From Catenovulum maritimum (GTDB lineage: Bacteria > Pseudomonadota > Gammaproteobacteria > Enterobacterales > Alteromonadaceae), in contig NZ_KQ130493.1 in assembly GCF_001050375.1 (NCBI RefSeq), positions 2,948-66,947 of the forward strand: 64,000 nt of DNA, in the 5' to 3' direction. Position 1 is the first letter of the stretch. The number at the start of each line of letters is the position of its first letter. The translations under genes and the position numbers were made by a program. The notes under the pieces are model-generated. The model saw only the letters and a list, made by a program, of their open reading frames with translations, did no database searches and was not told the origin of the DNA. This document shows positions 56,145-63,732 of this stretch, in pieces.

Positions 56145-57842
56145 ATGATAAGCAAAATTAAAATATTTAGTTGTATTGTTTGCCTAGCTGGCTTGGTGGG
56201 ATGCGGTACTCGTGGCTCAATTGAACAAGCTAACATAATCAAGCCTGCCGATATTGAAGTAACTGCGGATGTGACTAATGAAGCAGACCAGCAAGGCGAA
56301 ATAAGAGATCTATGGCAAGTCGCTAATCGAATTGCGCCAAGAAATGGCGTTGCCGTTCGTCCGGGTTTAAAAGTTAATACAGTTCGTATGTTGGGTGGGA
56401 TTTTAACGAAAGGAAAGGGCAAAAAAGTACCAGATTTAGCATATGATCTTGTCTCGTATGACGAAGCGAAAGGAGATTATATTTATGATTTTAAACCTTT
56501 AATCAACCGAATTAATAAAATCCTTAAAGGCGGTACGCCCATCTATCAAATTGTGGTAGACCAACCCGCTTGGGCTTTTCAACGTGGTTATACTTTTATC
56601 CCAAACGACCAGCAAGATGGCATTCACTTTCGTGAAAAAGAGCGAGTCTCAATTTATGGAAATTCGTTACCACCTTACGACAAAGCTGAATATGTGGAAT
56701 TTATGCAGGCTTGTATTCGGACCTTGATTGAAGTGTATGGTGTCGAAACGGTCAAATCTTGGCGCTTTAGAATCGGTTCTGAAATCGAAACGCCTGAGCA
56801 TTGGTATGGCACGGAAAAAGAATTTGTAGAGTATTTTGCGAATACGGCTACAGCAATTCGTTCAGTGTTACCAGAGGCACTAGTTGGTTTACATACTAGA
56901 GAGCCGCATTTTGTTTATCGAAATGGCACGATTAAAAATTATAAAGGTGAAGTTATAAAAGCATTTGCATATGCAGTGCTTGAGCATGCGTTTGAAAACC
57001 AAATTCGCATCGATTTTTGGGGGATTTCGGATTACCCAATCATTACCACAGAACACACGCGCGATCCCAAGGTGAAGTTTGAAGAGTTGTTTTTGCCTTT
57101 AACTAGCCATCCTAAATGGCAAGCTGGCACGGTTATCGATATTGAAGAGTTTTCGATTGTGTCTGCAATTAGTGGACGATTTTTAATTCCTTCAGACACA
57201 GCACAAGCTGACACGTTAAAAGTCGCAATGACAAATGAGTTAATGCAGCACGGTATTTCGCAAATATTCCAGTGGGGACAGCGTGAGCCTGAACATGAAG
57301 AATGGACCACAAAATCGTATAAAACCATGGCTGGAAAAACTCGCATTGCGAATCAAAAAGTGAGTTTAACCGACAAAAATATAGATGATGTTGAGGCTAT
57401 CATCGCAGTTGAATCAGCTAGCCAAAACATAGATGTATTAGTTTATAACTATAACCCAAGCGATATAGAAGCGACTGATATTAAAGAAATACGAACCAAT
57501 ATCACAACGCCAACCCCAGCGGGAACGGTTTTTTATTATCGAACTCGAGTTCAAAGCAAAGAGAATTACAAATTCCAATCTTTTATGGCGCAACCTGGCG
57601 CAGAGCAATACTTAGGAAAAGAAAAGGTATTCAACCGCTATGGAAACTCTGGTCAAGTATTTAATGACGAAGGCAAAGCAGCGTACAAGGCATATGCATT
57701 TAATAACCCAAGTAAATGGAGTGAGTGGAAACAAGCAAGGACTCATAGCCTTATCAATAACGCATCTGGATCTGCTGTAAAAGTGAACATCCAATTACCC
57801 TTATTTTCATTTGGAAAAATCGAAATTAAGTGGCAGCACTAG
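56145..57842 (+). CDS. GH39-like (clan A) glycoside hydrolase, lipoprotein
   Basis: A 565-residue protein with a good lipobox (LAGLVGC, Cys20), so a membrane-anchored exported enzyme. The TIM-barrel part (about 75-400) has VNTVRMLGGI, IYQIVVDQPAWAF, WRFRIGSEIETPEHW with Glu213 as probable acid/base (the usual Asn before it is Ser here), VGLHTREPHFVY, and TVIDIEEFS with Glu334 or Glu335 as probable nucleophile. A C-terminal beta domain follows. I place it near GH39, a family that supplies beta-xylosidases in ulvan loci, but another clan-A family is possible. The next gene begins 62 bases after its stop, with its start at GTG 57905. Confidence 0.68.
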   Translation: MISKIKIFSCIVCLAGLVGCGTRGSIEQANIIKPADIEVTADVTNEADQQGEIRDLWQVANRIAPRNGVAVRPGLKVNTVRMLGGILTKGKGKKVPDLAYDLVSYDEAKGDYIYDFKPLINRINKILKGGTPIYQIVVDQPAWAFQRGYTFIPNDQQDGIHFREKERVSIYGNSLPPYDKAEYVEFMQACIRTLIEVYGVETVKSWRFRIGSEIETPEHWYGTEKEFVEYFANTATAIRSVLPEALVGLHTREPHFVYRNGTIKNYKGEVIKAFAYAVLEHAFENQIRIDFWGISDYPIITTEHTRDPKVKFEELFLPLTSHPKWQAGTVIDIEEFSIVSAISGRFLIPSDTAQADTLKVAMTNELMQHGISQIFQWGQREPEHEEWTTKSYKTMAGKTRIANQKVSLTDKNIDDVEAIIAVESASQNIDVLVYNYNPSDIEATDIKEIRTNITTPTPAGTVFYYRTRVQSKENYKFQSFMAQPGAEQYLGKEKVFNRYGNSGQVFNDEGKAAYKAYAFNNPSKWSEWKQARTHSLINNASGSAVKVNIQLPLFSFGKIEIKWQH

Positions 57843-57904
57843 TACCAATCACTCAAGAAAAAATACTGATATTAATAAATATAATTATATTAAGAGGTTA
57901 TATC

Positions 57905-60400
57905 GTGAAATATTCTATTATCCCTATGTTAGCTGCGGCAGCACTGCCTGCAAGTCTTTATGCAGAGGATTATCCATTCCCATTACCAGATTCGGTGAGC
58001 GCTGAAATTACAATCAATACTAGTCAGCAAGAAAAATTTAATAACAAACTTTTAGCGACTAATATTTTTGATTTTACGACTAGCGTAGAGCAAGACTTGA
58101 TTAAGACCTTTGATCCTCAGACCATTCGTTTTCCTCATGGCTTATGGGCAAACTGGTATGATTGGCGCGGTGATTACACGCGTCAATTTGGTGATGACTC
58201 TGTTACTTTTACCAATTCATTAGGCAATACAATAACGCGTCAACTAGATCATTTGTCGAGTATCAAAATTTTTGAGGGTATTAAAAAGAAAATCGGAATT
58301 GACGGGGTTACTGAACTCAATAACCAAAGATTAACTCAGCAAGGGCAGGGCTATGACATGCTCTGGACTTTTAATATGAGTGCGGATGGTGAAAATGACT
58401 CTACTTTAGACAATGGTAGCCCAGAAACCATCGCACGATATAAGGATTTATTGAGTCGAGGATTGGAAGTTAAAGATATTGAATTAGGTAATGAGAACTT
58501 TTATCCGGGACAACGCAGTAGCATTATCCCAGGGGTGGATGACTATATCGCCCGCGCAAAAATGATGTCGAAAGATCTTAAAGCGCTCAATCCAAATTTA
58601 CAGCTCTCTGTGCCTATGTTGCGTAAAGCCAATACAGCTAACCCTAAATATAACGAATTAGTTGCAGCGGACAGCGCTTATTTTGATGCAGTTACCGTAC
58701 ATACCTATGTTGGCTATGATCCGGATAATGCTGATGACAGTGATGAAGCCTATGGCACAGCCTTAGTGGCACGTGCACATATAGCTAAATCTGTTGATGA
58801 TTATTCTAAAAAAGTAGCGCCAAATAAACCGGTTTGGTTAACTGAGTGGGGGGTTAAATCGGGTGGTCCAAATGCGGCCTCTGCATTAGGTATGGCAGAT
58901 ACCTATATGTTTATGAGTGAGAATCAAGATACTTATCATAGATCTAACTGGTTTAGCGTGAATGGTAAATTAAACTCATTTGTGCAGTGGGAAACTTATA
59001 TTGCACCATCAGGCGTTGAGCGTCCAAGAATTAAATACCCGCTTGAAAAAACCTTATTTGGTTCAACGCATCAAATCGTACGCCAAGCCTTGCAAGATTC
59101 TGTGATGCTAGCAAGCTCAGTGAACAGTCCAGAATTGAGTTTAGGGGTTAAATCCATCACAGCTAGGGCCGTGATTAAAAATGGCAAAGTGCAATTGTTA
59201 GTTATTAATAAAACTAACCAAGCGGCGCCATTTACGATTAAAGCTGATGACGCTACTTACACAGGGACTTATAGCCACCAGACTATGGCATTTGATTCTT
59301 TAAGTGAAGAAAAGCTATTAGCGATTGATGCTGAGCCATTAACCACTTTAGCTGAGACTTCTGGCGCCGTTACTTTGCCGAAATACTCAATCAATATTAT
59401 TACCTTAAGTGATCTACAAGTATCAGAAGATATACTTGAAGTAGCGTTAGACACAGCAACTCAAGCTTATGTTTATCAAAAAAATGAAAATATGACTTTT
59501 GTCGCTAAACCTGAATCGACAAAAACGGCTATTCAATCTGTTACTTTTCAAGTTGAAGGACAAAGCCCAGTGGTTGATGCTAGTGCGCCTTATGAATTCT
59601 CTTGGGCGGCAACGCAAGGCGGTCGTCATGCGATCACCGCGACGGTAACGGATACATCGGCACGCACCGTTTCTTCTAATACCTTATATGTTAATGTTGA
59701 AGGCGAAGATCAAGTTGTGACGGCTCAACTAGCGACACCAAGCTCAACGAGTTTGACTCTGGGTGAATCGGTCACGCTAGAGGCGAGTGCAAGTGTGAAT
59801 ACAGGTTCAATCACTAAAGTTGAATTGTTTATTGATAATGCTTTAGTTAAAACTTTTACTGAAGCACCGTATAGTTATGATTGGACGCCTTCTAAGGCAA
59901 AATCATCAAGCATATATATTAAAGTGACAGGCGATGCTGCTGCCACTGCGATATCAGATACGATTCAAATGTTGGTTAATCCACGGCCTCAAGTGGTTAC
60001 GGTTCAAATCACTAGCCTAAGCTCAACTAATATCACTTTAGGTGAATCGGTAACGCTAGAGGCGAATGCAAGTGTAAATACAGGTACAATCACTAAGGTT
60101 GAATTATTTATTGATAACACTTTGATTAAAACCTTTACAGAAGCACCTTATAACTATGTTTGGACACCGACTCAGGTTAAATCATCAAGCGTTTATATTA
60201 AAGCGACATCAGATGACTCAACGACTAAAACCTCAGCGATAGTTCAGGTGGTGGTTGCACCAGCGCAAGATGAGACAGACAAAGAAACAGGCACCACACC
60301 AAGCAGTAAATCTGGTGGTTCGTTAGCTTATTTTTGGTTAATTCTATTACCTAGCTTATGGTTAAAAAAGTTCACTAGAGCTTTTTTGTCGTTAAGCTAG
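57905..60400 (+). CDS. clan-A glycoside hydrolase with three Ig-like domains and sorting tail
   Basis: An 831-residue exported enzyme. I chose GTG 57905: it gives a clean signal peptide (KYSIIPMLAAAALPASLYA-E) and has AAGAGG 7 bases upstream; the longer frame from 57830 overlaps the previous gene and adds 25 non-signal residues. TIM barrel about 30-400, with DIELGNENFYPG (Glu197, acid/base) and PVWLTEWGVKSGG (Glu314, nucleophile), then a beta domain (to about 500). Three Ig-like domains follow (about 525-598, 603-693, 697-786), the last two nearly duplicate. The tail KSGGSLAYFWLILLPSLWLKKFTR resembles a GlyGly-CTERM signal. The exact GH family (GH39, 51, 79 or 86-like) is not clear from reading. 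Confidence 0.75.
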   Translation: MKYSIIPMLAAAALPASLYAEDYPFPLPDSVSAEITINTSQQEKFNNKLLATNIFDFTTSVEQDLIKTFDPQTIRFPHGLWANWYDWRGDYTRQFGDDSVTFTNSLGNTITRQLDHLSSIKIFEGIKKKIGIDGVTELNNQRLTQQGQGYDMLWTFNMSADGENDSTLDNGSPETIARYKDLLSRGLEVKDIELGNENFYPGQRSSIIPGVDDYIARAKMMSKDLKALNPNLQLSVPMLRKANTANPKYNELVAADSAYFDAVTVHTYVGYDPDNADDSDEAYGTALVARAHIAKSVDDYSKKVAPNKPVWLTEWGVKSGGPNAASALGMADTYMFMSENQDTYHRSNWFSVNGKLNSFVQWETYIAPSGVERPRIKYPLEKTLFGSTHQIVRQALQDSVMLASSVNSPELSLGVKSITARAVIKNGKVQLLVINKTNQAAPFTIKADDATYTGTYSHQTMAFDSLSEEKLLAIDAEPLTTLAETSGAVTLPKYSINIITLSDLQVSEDILEVALDTATQAYVYQKNENMTFVAKPESTKTAIQSVTFQVEGQSPVVDASAPYEFSWAATQGGRHAITATVTDTSARTVSSNTLYVNVEGEDQVVTAQLATPSSTSLTLGESVTLEASASVNTGSITKVELFIDNALVKTFTEAPYSYDWTPSKAKSSSIYIKVTGDAAATAISDTIQMLVNPRPQVVTVQITSLSSTNITLGESVTLEANASVNTGTITKVELFIDNTLIKTFTEAPYNYVWTPTQVKSSSVYIKATSDDSTTKTSAIVQVVVAPAQDETDKETGTTPSSKSGGSLAYFWLILLPSLWLKKFTRAFLSLS
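59711..60262 (+). repeat. tandem duplication encoding two Ig-like domains
   Basis: Residues 603-693 and 697-786 of the glycosidase repeat each other with long identical stretches (TLGESVTLEA, ITKVELFIDN, KTFTEAPY, SSS-x-YIK). At the DNA level runs such as GGTGAATCGGT and TTATTGATAA recur, showing a fairly recent in-frame duplication of about 280 bp. Confidence 0.9.
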
Positions 60401-61042
60401 CAATCCAAGCTAATGATTAAAATGAGTCCCAAGCAACCTAGCTTGGGACTCGTTAACAAAGCCCCAAGGTTTTAGGATATACAATGCTATCGCTTGGGGT
60501 TTTCTGATTAATGAAGAGTATATAGCAAGAACCAGATTCACCAAGAGGCTAAGATAAAATGATATTAATGCGACTTTTTTTATTGAAAATTTGGCCGATA
60601 TATCTTCTAAAAACCATCGACGATAATATTCAAACAACTGATTTTTATAACTATTGCCATTAAAACTGATGGAAGTGATTTGACTGGCCATCTGTATCAA
60701 ACCTATAACTATTAATAAATCCTCCAACCTAATTTTCTGTTGGTTTATACAGTTATAATGGTGAGATACCAAAGACCTAAATTATTTCTCGCTTTGTTTT
60801 TAACAAGGTATTGGTTTTCTGGACATGATAGCAATTAACAATATGATTTTATTTGTTTTTTATAATAGTGAGTTTACATAACGACCCTATATTTGACGAT
60901 TGGCTTGGTTTCTAGGCTAAATTGTTGTTGCACTATAGTTAATTTAAGCTTAAGTTTATGAAATTATTAATTTAAAACTTATTGGAATGGCGTTGTTAGA
61001 CTCAATATTGAAAAGTTCTATACGCACTTCTAATGATTAAGC
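60401..61042. other. gap between glycosidase gene and cassette-like unit
   Basis: About 640 bp without a supported gene. 60424-60503 holds two strong inverted repeats (listed separately). The remainder is AT-rich. A GTTAGAC core-like heptamer occurs near 60995, but no matching partner was found. A leftward 120-codon open frame here (60410-60772) starts with TTG and runs through the hairpins; I do not accept it as a gene. Confidence 0.55.
60424..60503. terminator. paired inverted repeats after the glycosidase gene
   Basis: GAGTCCCAAGC (60424-60434) pairs perfectly with GCTTGGGACTC (60441-60451); CCCCAAG (60462-60468) pairs with CTTGGGG (60493-60499), followed by TTTT. Both share a CCCAAG/CTTGGG core. 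They lie 24 bases after the glycosidase stop and probably end that transcript. Confidence 0.65.
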
Positions 61043-61068
61043 GTTAGGGCTACAAGGAGAGTTTGTGC

Positions 61069-61707
61069 ATGAGTTCTAATCTGATGTGGGATGCAGGGAA
61101 ATTTCAAGAAAACTTAGGTTCTCTAATTTCAAAATTCAATACATTATTTTTAAGCGACATAGCACCTATCATTTCTAACCCTTGTGGTGATAGAAAAGCG
61201 TCTTTGAGAGCTATAATTGCTCTAAATGTTCCCCGAATACAAACAGACCTTCATAAAGCTCTTAGTGAGATTGAGCATGAATTAAGGGATAACGCTCATT
61301 TTTTATTAATACAATCTGGTTTCTCTGAAATTGAATCCCAAACATATCTATTAAGTAATTTTCCTTCTGGCTGTATTAAATCAAGTGTAATTAATGAGCT
61401 TAATTCAACTGTTGGCTTACTTAACGAATTAACTACTTTAGCAATAGCCCATCTAAATGTATTAGAAACAAATTCAGGGTTTGGAGGTATGCTAAGAGGG
61501 CTATTCAAGGGATACTCCAATCCAGTTGATGGCATTTCCCATGCATTTGGGCAAGGAAGTATGCAAATTGAAGTAAATTCCAGTCTACAGAGTTTTAATT
61601 CGGCTGCGCTTTTAGTCGGTCAATCTATAGATTCCGTTTCTACTTCATTACATACAGTTGTTTTGGAAAAATGGAATAGTTTTGGGGCTATGGTGGAAAA
61701 TTTGTAG
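61069..61707 (+). CDS. hypothetical protein, cassette-borne
   Basis: A 212-residue protein that I do not recognise. No signal peptide. It is mostly helical in look (SLISKFNTLFLSDIAPIIS, IQTDLHKALSEIEHELRDNAHFLLIQ, VINELNSTVGLLNELTTLAIAHLNVLE), with a glycine-rich patch near 140 (GFGGMLRGLFKGYSNP). I chose ATG 61069 because AAGGAG (61054-61059) is ideally placed; an upstream TTG adds two residues. The stop codon lies inside the tail core of the cassette-like unit. An uncharacterised function carried on a mobile cassette is the best description; a phage-defence or toxin-related role is possible but not supported by any motif I can see. Confidence 0.75.
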   Translation: MSSNLMWDAGKFQENLGSLISKFNTLFLSDIAPIISNPCGDRKASLRAIIALNVPRIQTDLHKALSEIEHELRDNAHFLLIQSGFSEIESQTYLLSNFPSGCIKSSVINELNSTVGLLNELTTLAIAHLNVLETNSGFGGMLRGLFKGYSNPVDGISHAFGQGSMQIEVNSSLQSFNSAALLVGQSIDSVSTSLHTVVLEKWNSFGAMVENL

Positions 61708-61783
61708 CCCTAACAAACAACTTATGTGGGACTGCTAAAGCTTGGCTCGGTTCCGCTTCGCTACACAGTTTAGCCAAGCTTTA
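61702..61783. repeat. attC-like recombination site, left part with hairpin
   Basis: GCCCTAAC core, then a Vibrio-attC-like stretch, then TAAAGCTTGGCT (61736-61747) pairing perfectly with AGCCAAGCTTTA (61772-61783) around a 24-base central loop containing CCGCTTCGC. Together with the head sequence at 61043 this matches attC geometry, except that the expected right-hand arm complementary to 61715-61735 is missing. Confidence 0.55.
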
Positions 61784-62182
61784 TAGCAAAAACTATCTGG
61801 ACAGGAATTTTTAGAAAGTAATAAAATCAACAGGTTATTCTTTATCCTGTTTCTATTTTTATCGTTTGGTTTATTTTTTGAACGATCACTAGGTGAAACA
61901 ACCGCTTGTTACTGAAAATGTATATCTAGCTGAAATCGCAGCTCTTTAGATATGCAACAGGCGATTAATTCTTTATTACAGGCACGACTCTTTCTCAAAT
62001 CACGTATGAAAAATAAATAGACATGAGTGAGTTGTAAGTATTTGTAATTTATCTTTTTTAACAATGCCTGCTATTCAGGTTTCTTAACCGTTATCTTATT
62101 CACTTTTGAATGACTGTTAGGTGATTTCAATAATGTCTGCCAGACAGTTTACGCGCCGAACATCACAAGTGAAACAGGACGA

Positions 62183-62285
62183 GTAGGCGCGATGCTTGCT
62201 CGCGCGTTTTTGAGAACAAAACCTTTGTTTAGATTAAACAGATATATTGATTTAGCCTTCACGCGTCAGCAAGCTTGACGCCTAC
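62183..62285. repeat. REP-like pair in inverted orientation (REPIN-like)
   Basis: Two 24-base elements, each starting GTAGGCG and holding GCTTGCT in a loop: 62183-62206 on the plus strand (stem GCGCGA/TCGCGC) and 62262-62285 on the minus strand (stem GCGTCA/TGACGC). A GTAG head next to a short hairpin is the hallmark of REPs mobilised by RAYT (TnpA-REP) transposases, and the inverted arrangement about 100 bp long is that of a REPIN. No RAYT gene is in this window. Confidence 0.7.
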
Positions 62286-62333
62286 AAATAAACCACCTGG
62301 ACAGGCACTTATAGATAAGTTACAGATTAAACG

Positions 62334-62386
62334 GAATTTGTTTATAAAGGCGAGATGAGACTTTTTCTGCAGTCTCGTTAGCAGCC
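62334..62386 (+). repeat. 53-bp direct repeat, copy A
   Basis: Starts GAATTTGTTTATAAAGGCGA and ends TCTCGTTAGCAGCC, with an internal stem GAGACT/AGTCTC. It matches 63428-63480 at about 45 of 53 positions. It lies 89 bases before the first antitoxin start. With copy B it brackets the first TA module. Confidence 0.88.
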
Positions 62387-62474
62387 TTTAAAATTCAGAG
62401 TTGTCTTAGATCTTGCACATGTATCATTGAACAGATAAACTTGTCTTATTTGTTGTACAACTATGAGGTGTTTT

Positions 62475-62729
62475 ATGCGTATTGTATCTTTTACAGAAGC
62501 TCGAAATGGGCTTAAGTCGGTACTAGACCAAGTTGTAAATGATGTAGATTACACAATTATAACTCGGAGAGATTCTGAAGACGCAGTCGTAATGTCCTTG
62601 GATCATTATAATAGTCTTATGGAAACTGTTCATTTACTTAAATCTCCAGCTAATGCTGCTCATTTATCTAAATCAATTGAGCAGTATAATTCAGGTCAAG
62701 TAAAGTCTAGAGACTTAATAGATGGCTAG
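62475..62729 (+). CDS. antitoxin, YefM/Phd family
   Basis: An 84-residue antitoxin (MRIVSFTEARNGLKSVLDQV, ITRRDSEDAVVMSLDHYNSLMETVHLLKSPANAAHL). The N-terminal YefM fold binds DNA at its own promoter, and the C-terminal tail neutralises the toxin. I chose ATG 62475: GAGGTG lies just upstream, and the family normally starts with M-x-x-x-SFTEAR. It overlaps the toxin start by 8 bases, so the two are coupled. This is the first of two YefM-YoeB modules near the window end, in opposite orientation to the second. Confidence 0.92.
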   Translation: MRIVSFTEARNGLKSVLDQVVNDVDYTIITRRDSEDAVVMSLDHYNSLMETVHLLKSPANAAHLSKSIEQYNSGQVKSRDLIDG

Positions 62730-62982
62730 ACAACTAGCATGGACTGATGAAGCTTGGAGTGATTATGTCTACTGGCAAAGCCAAGATAAAAAGACTTTAA
62801 AACGTATAAATAAACTCATTAATGACTCCAAGCGTTCTCCATCCGAGGGTATTGGTAAACCTGAGCCTTTAAAAGAGAATTTATCTGGTTTTTGGTCTAG
62901 ACGAATAGATGAAACTAATCGTTTAGTTTATGTAGTATCGGATTCATATTTAACTATAATTTCCTGTCGCTATCACTATTAG
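62722..62982 (+). CDS. toxin, YoeB/Txe family ribosome-dependent mRNA interferase
   Basis: An 86-residue toxin that cuts mRNA at the ribosomal A site when not bound by its antitoxin. It aligns along its whole length with E. coli YoeB: WTDEAWSDYVYWQSQDKKTL, SPSEGIGKPEPLKENLSG, FWSRRIDETNRLVYVV, and the terminal CRYHY. The catalytic-type Glu (in SEGIGKPE), Arg (SRRI) and terminal His-Tyr are all kept, so the toxin looks active. It overlaps the antitoxin stop by 8 bases. Confidence 0.95.
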   Translation: MARQLAWTDEAWSDYVYWQSQDKKTLKRINKLINDSKRSPSEGIGKPEPLKENLSGFWSRRIDETNRLVYVVSDSYLTIISCRYHY

Positions 62983-63471
62983 TGTAAGCGGTAGCTAACA
63001 CATATGAGCCTCCCGTTGGCCAATAGGTAATAGTGATCTTTTCGGCAACTTTTCGGTTGTCGAATCCAAGTTAATCAGCAAAATAATCTACTTCGCTTGT
63101 CATTTTAGCTGTCAGGTCTCAATCACCCACAGCAAATACATTTAGAGGCTCTTATTGTGGTCTTACCACATGCCTGTTTGGACTTAATCTTTTAAAATAA
63201 ACAGGGGCACTACGACTAAATGGATTTAGAAGTTAAGGCGACGCAGGATGCCAAAGCCGAGATAAACATAGGTTAACCCTCATATGGCGCTATTCAAAAG
63301 ACGGGTTTTATAAATTACCCAGTTAGTATCAGGCTCAAAGAAGGTGTAAACGATTTTGCTGATTAAATTTGAAAGCATGCCAGCTGAATGTCTAATCAAG
63401 GCCAAGTGGTAAGCAAGCGATGAAACTGAATTTATTTATAAAGGCGAGGCGAGAGTTTTTCTACAGTCTCG
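62983..63471. other. gap between the two TA modules
   Basis: About 490 bp without a recognisable gene, between modules whose 3' ends face each other. It contains an inverted repeat CGGCAAC-TTTTC-GGTTGTCG near 63042-63061 that may terminate the first module, and the second 53-bp repeat at its right edge. The rest reads as unstructured filler. Confidence 0.55.
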
Positions 63472-63480
63472 TTATGTGCC
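63428..63480 (+). repeat. 53-bp direct repeat, copy B
   Basis: Second copy of 62334-62386, same orientation. Its last nine bases overlap the final codons and stop of the second toxin (stop at 63472-63474 on the minus strand), which explains that toxin's two extra residues (Gly-Thr) after the canonical RYHY end. Confidence 0.88.
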
Positions 63481-63732
63481 GTAATGATATCGGAGTTGTG
63501 CGATTAGAATAGAGCCATCTTGTTGTTTATAAACGATTCGGTGTTCATCATTTATGCGGCGAGACCAATATCCTGACAAACCATGTTTTAATGGCTCAGG
63601 TTTTCCAATGCCTTCGTTTGGGGTTCTTTGGATATCTTTAATGAGCAAATTAATACGCTTTAGTATTTTTTTGTCTGTTGTTTGCCAGTAAAGGTATTCT
63701 TCCCAAGCCTTGGTTGAGAACGTTAGTTTCAT
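63472..63732 (-). CDS. toxin, YoeB/Txe family, second module
   Basis: An 86-residue YoeB-type mRNA interferase, in the second module. It keeps WEEYLYWQTTDKKILKRIN, TPNEGIGKPEPLKHGLSG, YWSRRINDEHRIVY and LRYHYGT; the catalytic Glu, Arg, His and Tyr are present. It is clearly homologous to the first toxin but diverged (about 60 per cent identical by eye). It has two extra C-terminal residues formed by the flanking 53-bp repeat. Its start overlaps the antitoxin stop by 4 bases (ATGA). Confidence 0.94.
   Translation of the reverse strand: MKLTFSTKAWEEYLYWQTTDKKILKRINLLIKDIQRTPNEGIGKPEPLKHGLSGYWSRRINDEHRIVYKQQDGSILIAQLRYHYGT

Larger units (their letters stand above)
61043..61783 (+). mobile_element. 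integron gene-cassette-like unit
   Basis: The unit starts with GTTAGGGCTACAA (61043-61055) and its ORF ends inside the exact reverse complement TTGTAGCCCTAAC (61702-61714). This is the relation between the R' end at the head of a cassette and the R'' end of its own attC at the tail. The ribosome site (AAGGAG) lies 11 bases after the core, the compact leader usual in cassettes. After the tail core comes TAACAAACAACTTATGTGGG-ACTG, which resembles the left half of Vibrio-type attC repeats, then a long hairpin. The matching right half was not found, so the attC is probably truncated. No integrase is in the window. Confidence 0.6.
61784..62474. other. accessory intergenic region before the first TA module
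   Basis: About 690 bp without a gene. It carries a REP-like inverted pair (62183-62285) and the first 53-bp repeat (62334-62386). The 9-mer CTGGACAGG occurs at 61797 and 62297, exactly 500 bases apart, each followed by similar AT-rich text. The promoter of the TA module must lie in the last 80 bases. Confidence 0.55.

Noticed and set aside
56096-56422. Antisense 108-codon frame over the GH39-like gene start
   Set aside because: It overlaps the lipoprotein signal and promoter of a well-supported gene and resembles no protein.
57830-57904. Longer start of the Ig-domain glycosidase
   Set aside because: It overlaps the preceding gene and hides the signal peptide; GTG 57905 has AAGAGG at the right distance.
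39494-60400. Plant rhamnogalacturonan as target
   Set aside because: GH78/GH106/GH42-like enzymes would fit, but two S1 sulfatases in the same locus point to a sulfated marine polymer. Not fully excluded.
60410-60772. Leftward 120-codon open frame with one hydrophobic segment
   Set aside because: It begins with TTG without a ribosome site, and its C-terminal third is the translation of the strong inverted repeats after the glycosidase gene. No family is recognised.
60995-61003. GTTAGAC core-like heptamer as another cassette boundary
   Set aside because: No complementary partner or attC-like structure was found; such heptamers are frequent by chance.
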